Shown here: one piece after another, positions 59,126 through 64,000 of the stretch
Numbering within the stretch: position 1 is the first letter of the stretch
How the letters are laid out: every line of letters starts with the position of its first letter
NCBI RefSeq assembly: GCF_000471905.2
Contig: NW_006496564.1
Span: 1,699,630-1,763,629 of the forward strand
Reading direction: 5' to 3'
Origin: Amborella trichopoda
Taxonomy: Eukaryota; Streptophyta; Magnoliopsida; Amborellales; Amborellaceae
Length of the DNA stretch: 64,000 bases
The notes under the pieces: model-generated
What the model was told of the DNA's origin: nothing
Database searches by the model: none
The model's input: the letters and a program-made list of their open reading frames with translations, nothing else
Translations under genes and position numbers: made by a program

Positions 59126-59826
59126 ACTGAGGACTTGCAGTTCACTTTTACTTCTCAATTATTTTTGTTGTTTTTCTTTGGGTATGCTTTGTCTATGCCG
59201 TGTCCTACATCATTTTGTACTTCTTTACTTTTGATAAAATATATATGCTATACTTCTACTAGTAGAAAATATATTCTATACTTCCGCGTGGAAATAAATA
59301 ATCAATGTTATTCGTAAAATTAGGAATCTTTTGTCTTAAAAATGTTATACATATAGAATTACTTTTGGAATAGTGGAGAATTCACTTAATGCTCAGTTTA
59401 GTTCTCAGAAAATGGGACTCCTAGAGAAATGTGTATCGGATTGGTATCTCTTGGAATTGACATTTTTTTGGAAGATTGGCACATGCTATTTGGATAACAT
59501 TTGACAAAGACTTGGAAGATGTATCTTCACTGTTTGGATTGCCTAAAAATGTATTAAAAAAATGAGCATTCTCATTATTGTGATTGTTGTACTCAAGAAT
59601 CATTTAAGTACTTTTAAGCGTTTGTCCACACGAGGTATAAATTGCGACATTTCAAAATTGCCGAGTTTATAGGATAATTATAGTATACTAATATAACTAT
59701 AATATAATAGTATTAATTATTATTAATATTATACTTGCACTTTAGAAGCTATGCACACACAAGCACTAGAGGGCTTTGCTTTGAAGTGTCACAGCAATTA
59801 GAATTAGAGGGTTAATAATATTATTA

Positions 59827-59830
59827 TAAT

Positions 59831-59861
<31 letters not shown>

Positions 59862-59880
59862 TTATTATTATAATATAATA
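59827..59880. repeat. (AAT)n microsatellite
   Basis: About ten AAT/ATA units followed by TATTATTATTATAATATAAT, AT-only sequence. Confidence 0.95.
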
Positions 59881-59910
59881 TAATATCGTATCATAATTAT
59901 AATAATTATC

Positions 59911-59954
59911 AACATCATCATCCAAACCTTATCCTAATTAATTGAGATTGGCTA
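59911..59954 (-). mobile_element. RTE-LINE-like 3' tail fragment
   Basis: The minus strand reads AATTAGGATAAGGTTTGGATG followed by ATGATGTTGAT. This resembles the plant RTE LINE 3' end, in which GGATAAGGCTTGG is followed by TTG/ATG repeats. Only the tail is visible. Recognised from memory of the family. Confidence 0.45.
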
Positions 59955-60399
59955 ATTATAATAAGTATATAATAATATATTATCTTTAATCGCTTTTAAA
60001 ATAATATAGCATTGTAAAAATATTATAATAAAATATAAATATTTCAATACTATGATATAATATTAATATTAAGATACAATAACATTAATAACAGTAGTAG
60101 AAGTAGCGATATTAATAATATCCATAACATCAATAATAACATTCGGGCATTTGCGTTTAACTTTTGATTTCCACGACCCATTTGGGTTTAATTAATACAT
60201 TTTCTAAAATTTCGTTTAAAATGAGGTGGGTTGAATTAATACATTTTCAAAAATTTGGTTTAAAATGAGGATATAGAACTCCCACACTGGAAATGTTAAT
60301 TATGTCTTTAGAAGGAACCAAACACGTTAGTTTGGGTTGTTTCCTTGGAAATATCACTCCAAGAATTCTATTTCTAAGGAACCAAACAGGCCTAAAGGA

Positions 60400-60905
60400 A
60401 AGCAATACCTACAATTAAAACCACTTCACTCTTACTTTACAAATAAAGTAATGATAACATCGAAAAGTGAAAAGTTGCAAGTTTACTGGTAGAAAGTTTT
60501 CATTTTTCATTTTAATTGAATGTTGTAAATTTGATACTATATTAAAAGACGGAAATGTATGTTAGGAGACTATCTACCTTGGGTACAAGGTCACAATTGT
60601 TGTTGGTTGTTAGATATGAAATCAGGTGGATGGAAATCTGACAATGGTAGGCAGAAACTCGAAAATAAAATTTCTCAAATGTTGCGGCACATTTTAAGCT
60701 ATTGGATTTCAAATTCAATAGCCGAGAGTAATTATAATCTCCTTGCATCTAAGTAAATAATCTCATTGTATACAACTCAAAAAACGAGTTACTTTTTTGT
60801 ACTATCACAAATGACTCATCAAATCTACAACATCCAATTAAAATAGATAGTATATGACATTCGAATTTTTCTTGTAAAATTCTAATAACCTTATGTAAAC
60901 CACAT
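60400..60905. other. AT-rich spacer, nothing certain
   Basis: It contains the palindrome CTATTGGATTTCAAATTCAATAG at about 60,700 and short frames without motifs at 60,542-60,756. No gene is supported. Confidence 0.4.
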
Positions 60906-60911
60906 CCATAT

Positions 60912-60957
60912 CTCATCATCATCCCATCCTTTCCCCAACTAATTAAGATCAGCAGAC
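60912..60957 (-). mobile_element. Second RTE-LINE-like 3' tail fragment
   Basis: The minus strand reads GATCTTAATTAGTTGGGGAAAG followed by GATGGGATGATGATGAG, the same tail type as at 59,911-59,954 with the more typical AGTTGGGG. Confidence 0.4.
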
Positions 60958-60969
60958 CACATCCATGTC

Positions 60970-61810
60970 TAAATAGGTTATTGAGATACTATTTTTACTG
61001 TGTAATCTCTAAATGGCCTGCATTTTTGAGCAATTAATACCTTAGTAATTCTTAATTTAAGAGTACTTTTAAGTAATTAACCAGAGCCGGAGTCCAAATT
61101 GTTAGCTCTCAAATCCAAGGTATCGAGAGCAAATGTCCAATTTGGTTCACTGAATATAAAAAATAAAAAAAGATAATACCAATGGCATTTAAGATTTTCG
61201 GAGTTTATCTAACTTAATAGGAATGTTGCTTACTTTTTAGGGCCTATATAGAAGACAACCTCAACATGGAGCTAGATCTTACTTTTTGCACAAAATTCAG
61301 GTTGTAACCCTTCTTTATTTGTATAACAAAACTAATGTAATCGATCTCGATACTGAAGTTGGAGCCCACAACCCAACATCAATGTCATCAAATTCGCTTG
61401 GCTTCAGCGAAGGGGTCGAAGTCGTCGGATATTTGGCCTAAAACGAAGCGAAGGGAAGCTCAGGGGCATCTGCTTCGGGCCGCTTTTGCCCGGTCCAATT
61501 TGACCTCTTCAGTTGAAGCACAAGATTGTCTTTTTCTAATTATATTTTTTATTTTATATTTTTTATTTTACAAAAATTTATTATGAAAATACAAGAATTT
61601 ATTTTATTTATATCAAAATTTTGCAAAAAAAACTCTTAAGTCTTCCTCCAAATCAGCCAAAACACCGAATTGCCCTGCTTTTCGATTAAACCAACACACC
61701 AGGTCTTAAGAGTATTGTCTGATGATCTCCATTTATGTGAGTCAATGGAGCACAATAATGTTCTCTCCCTTCTTGCACAATAATACATAGGTCAACGTTT
61801 GGGAAATTCG
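60970..61810. other. Spacer with a GC-richer island
   Basis: The stretch 61,350-61,510 is richer in GC than its AT-rich surroundings and has a 75-codon plus-strand frame without recognisable domains. I cannot assign it. Confidence 0.3.
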
Positions 61811-61813
61811 AAG

Positions 61814-61819
61814 TTTATT
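61814..61819 (-). terminator. Candidate polyadenylation signal of the POB1-like gene
   Basis: AATAAA on the minus strand about 314 bases downstream of the stop codon, a plausible 3' UTR length for a plant gene. Other AT-rich candidates exist further on. Confidence 0.35.
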
Positions 61820-62132
61820 AGAAGAAATGTAAACAGTTTCTAAAATTCATTTGCAAGCTTATCCTTGAACAAAGTCAACACACTGTAATGCATTGGTTAA
61901 GTTCGAAGTTGAATGCTTTAAATTTTTCAGATCTGGCTTTCTTCTTGGAGCACAATGTCTCATATTTGGATGCTTCATGTATGAACCGTCTTGTGAGGGG
62001 TGATGCCCCTTTCAATTTACCAAAAAGAAAAAGAACAGAAAGCCCTAGTGTACTGCAGTCCATGAAGCGTGCGAGAAACATGTCATTATGGCATGATGGG
62101 TTCAATCTATGGACGATATTCAAAAATCGAAA

Positions 62133-62916
62133 TCATTGTGTCATGATGGTTACCTCAGCACGCAAGTGAAGCAAACCATTCAAGAAGTGGGGGCTGTCAT
62201 CAGCGATGAATGAGGTCCATGGAGTGTTGAAGAGGTTGGCCACCCCATACCCACATGTGTTCCCTTTGTCAAATGTATACTTCATCATCGGAGTGGTTTT
62301 AAATTTCTTATTTGGCTTTGATCTAGATGCAAACATGTACTGGGTGACAACACTGTCCGACACATCTTCCATCCCAAGGTAAAGACCAAAGGAATGGGAG
62401 GAGCTTCCCTCACTTTTTATGCATCGAACACGGAGGTAGAAGGCATTGCCATTAAGGTAGAACAACTGCGATTTCATGTATCCTGTAGGAAAGAGGGCAG
62501 CACACTCCTCTCGTTGAAGATCCAAGAATGCCAGGCACTTGGCATGGTTTCCCACCAACTGTATCACCTTTAGTGGAGGGCGCTTGTATGTACAGTCAGT
62601 CCCACAATGCTTGAGTTCAGCCTCCTCTGCCTTGACAAAAAAGGCCCTTGCCACTAATTTCAATGCGAGGCTAGGGTCTATGTCTTCACATTTGAAAACC
62701 ACCTTGAGCTTGTGGGTCGACATGTGAGAAAAGCGTATGGCTGGGAAAATATGTGAACCCAACATCTCACGCCGCTCCTCGAGATTGGGGTAATTAGCAT
62801 GTGCCCACTCGAGCGCAAAATCAAATACAGCATCCTCCAATCCCACATGCAGCTCGTCGCTTGAGAGCACTGCCTCGATGCCAGACAGAGGCAAAGCCAT
62901 CAGCTCGTCATGAAAC
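62133..62916 (-). CDS. POB1-like BTB/POZ-BACK protein, last exon
   Basis: This exon encodes the C-terminal part (about 260 residues) of a BTB/POZ and BACK domain protein of the POB1/LRB family, whose members act as substrate adaptors for CUL3 ubiquitin ligases in the nucleus. Visible in order: FHDELMALPLSGIEAVLSSDEL at the exon start, the BACK helices (DAVFDFALEWA, LEERREMLGS, IRFSHMSTHKLKVVF), then the family's C-terminal domain with LDLQREECAALFP, FGLYLGM and PWTSFIADDSPHFLNG, ending HLRAEVTIMTQ and TGA. The left boundary is a splice acceptor (TTTGATGCAG, then GTTTCATGAC) in which G completes a split codon, so the ATG at 62,900 is internal and not the start. The reading frame has no break, unlike everything else coding here, which suggests a live gene. 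The BTB-encoding exons lie beyond 64,000. Residue identity to known POB1 looks moderate and I cannot name the paralogue. Confidence 0.85.
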
Positions 62917-64000
62917 CTGCATCAAAGGACATTACCTTTCAATACACAAATGAACAAGCATTAACATTTCATAAATTTGGAACTCGATCAATGGATAAAT
63001 CAAGTTAAAGACAATCCTCACCATCCATGAAATTTCATCTTATAATCAAGGGTAGACAATTAGATGATCAACTTTCATATACACAGGTTCATATTTTACA
63101 CATATTATCTATCTCTATTTCAAGATAAATGACAATTCATCTTATAACCTCCAGATTGTTTTGAGAAATGTTGACTATCTGCAGATTGCTTCGAATCTTT
63201 CCTAATTTTTTATTTTTTAGTGTTTCTAAGCAAATGTTAAAACGGATCGAGTCCCTTCTAATTGTAATAGAGAAATTATGTCCTTTCACTAAAACCCTTA
63301 TCTTCAGCAGCAAATTAGAGTTTTAATCTTCCACTCTCCAACAATTCAAAAATGTCCTTCAAAAGAGTACAAAATGATTAACCTTAACATAATTATTTTT
63401 CCTATAGACTGAACACCGTTCATAAACTCAAGGATGGAACACTATAGACTCCGATCCAGAGTCCAATGGCACAAGCACATCCTCCTTTTCATCAGTCAGG
63501 CAGTTCATATTATATTTATCATTTAAAATTGGGTCAGCGTAGTTAGAAATAGATCCCCTCTGTAGAGGACCCATTCATCAAATACATCCTGATACGGCAA
63601 GCACATTGCTTCCTCATCAAAAGATGCAAGGGGAAGGAAGCAAGGATTGTAGAAAGCCTATTCTACTGGATCTGGCAGACCCCTTAGACACGACTATCAT
63701 GAACCTAAGCTGCCAGGTTTAATGACTAAGCAGTTCAAAGATATATTGAAATTACAGATCTGCTCCAGGAGGACCTGACAGACCTATGCCTTATATTATC
63801 TCCCCAAAAATGAAGATAGCCACTAATCCTTCCTTCAAGCCTTTTCCTGTAAGAGTTCCTTCTAACTACTTGCCTATTACTTTCATTCATCTAGTGTCAC
63901 TTGTGGGTTACCTCAGCCAATAGGAATATGCGGGTTGTTAGTTTCAAAATCGTAGTTCAATCATTTAACTCCTGCAAACTACAAAAAAGTTAAAAGAATT
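62917..64000 (-). other. Probable intron of the POB1-like gene
   Basis: The sequence upstream of the acceptor is AT-rich with a pyrimidine-leaning stretch (CCTTTGATGCAG) and no frame that extends the BACK domain. No preceding exon is recognised before the window ends, so the intron is at least about 1.08 kb long. A donor-like CTGAG/GTAACC near 63,910 is not supported by coding sequence before it. Confidence 0.55.

Larger units (their letters stand above)
59390..60390. mobile_element. Possible second TIR element, composite, AT-rich core
   Basis: The left side (CAGTTTAGTTCTCAGAAAATGG near 59,395) and the complement of the right side (GCCTGTTTGGTTCCTTAGAAAT near 60,370-60,390) form an inverted repeat like that of 57.2-57.8 kb. 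The interior holds an AAT microsatellite and an RTE-like tail, so it may be a host element with later insertions. The match is short, hence the low confidence. Confidence 0.3.

Noticed and set aside
61888-62169. 93-codon plus-strand frame beside the POB1-like exon
   Set aside because: It is opposite to the end and 3' UTR of the POB1-like gene and has no recognisable domain.
62539-62727. 62-codon plus-strand frame
   Set aside because: It is a shadow of the POB1-like exon on the other strand.

Overview
The window is plant nuclear DNA, from an angiosperm with a repeat-rich genome. The evidence is Tat-type Ty3/gypsy LTR elements, a Ty1/copia relic, an L1-type LINE with the plant RNase H tail, a MULE-type MITE, and at the right edge a spliced host gene of the POB1 (BTB/POZ-BACK) family. 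The species cannot be resolved from what is here.

Layout. Bases 1-2,160 are AT-rich flank with a degenerate GAGA-type minisatellite, a 107-bp tandem duplication and a 374-bp MITE with a 9-bp target-site duplication. Bases 2,160-48,945 are a pile of three broken Tat-like gypsy elements sharing one LTR superfamily. Element A (minus, about 2.16-24.01 kb) has LTR, PBS, gag, protease, reverse transcriptase, integrase and a repeat-rich 3' region, and carries two nested LTRs; one of these (16,842-18,608) has a perfect 5-bp target-site duplication. Element C (plus, 24.03-33.21 kb) has the end of an integrase, a 3' region and an LTR with internal tandem duplications. Element B (minus, 33.21-48.95 kb) has LTR, PBS, gag and protease. 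In place of a recognisable pol it holds a plus-strand (antisense) unit with its own TATA-like box and AATAAA, whose product resembles the plant mobile domain (PMD). Bases 48,946-55,773 are a further LTR-type block, tandemly duplicated with a 3,157-bp period. Bases 56.1-57.15 kb are a copia relic, 57.2-61 kb hold TIR elements, a LINE and RTE-like tails, and 61.8-64 kb is the 3' end of the POB1-like gene on the minus strand.

The least ordinary signal is in the LTRs. Their long GA/CT tracts are not plain microsatellites. They are arrays in which purine-rich spacers alternate with palindromic, hairpin-capable cores: an exact 59-bp period at 8.70-9.23 kb, about 57 bp at 22.94-23.34 and 46.47-46.87 kb, and about 19 copies of a core built on GGGGGCTTAGCCCCC at 50.9-54.45 kb. 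Many long Leu/Ser/Phe or Arg/Glu/Lys reading frames over these tracts are composition artefacts. The only intact host coding sequence I can support is the last exon of the POB1-like gene.
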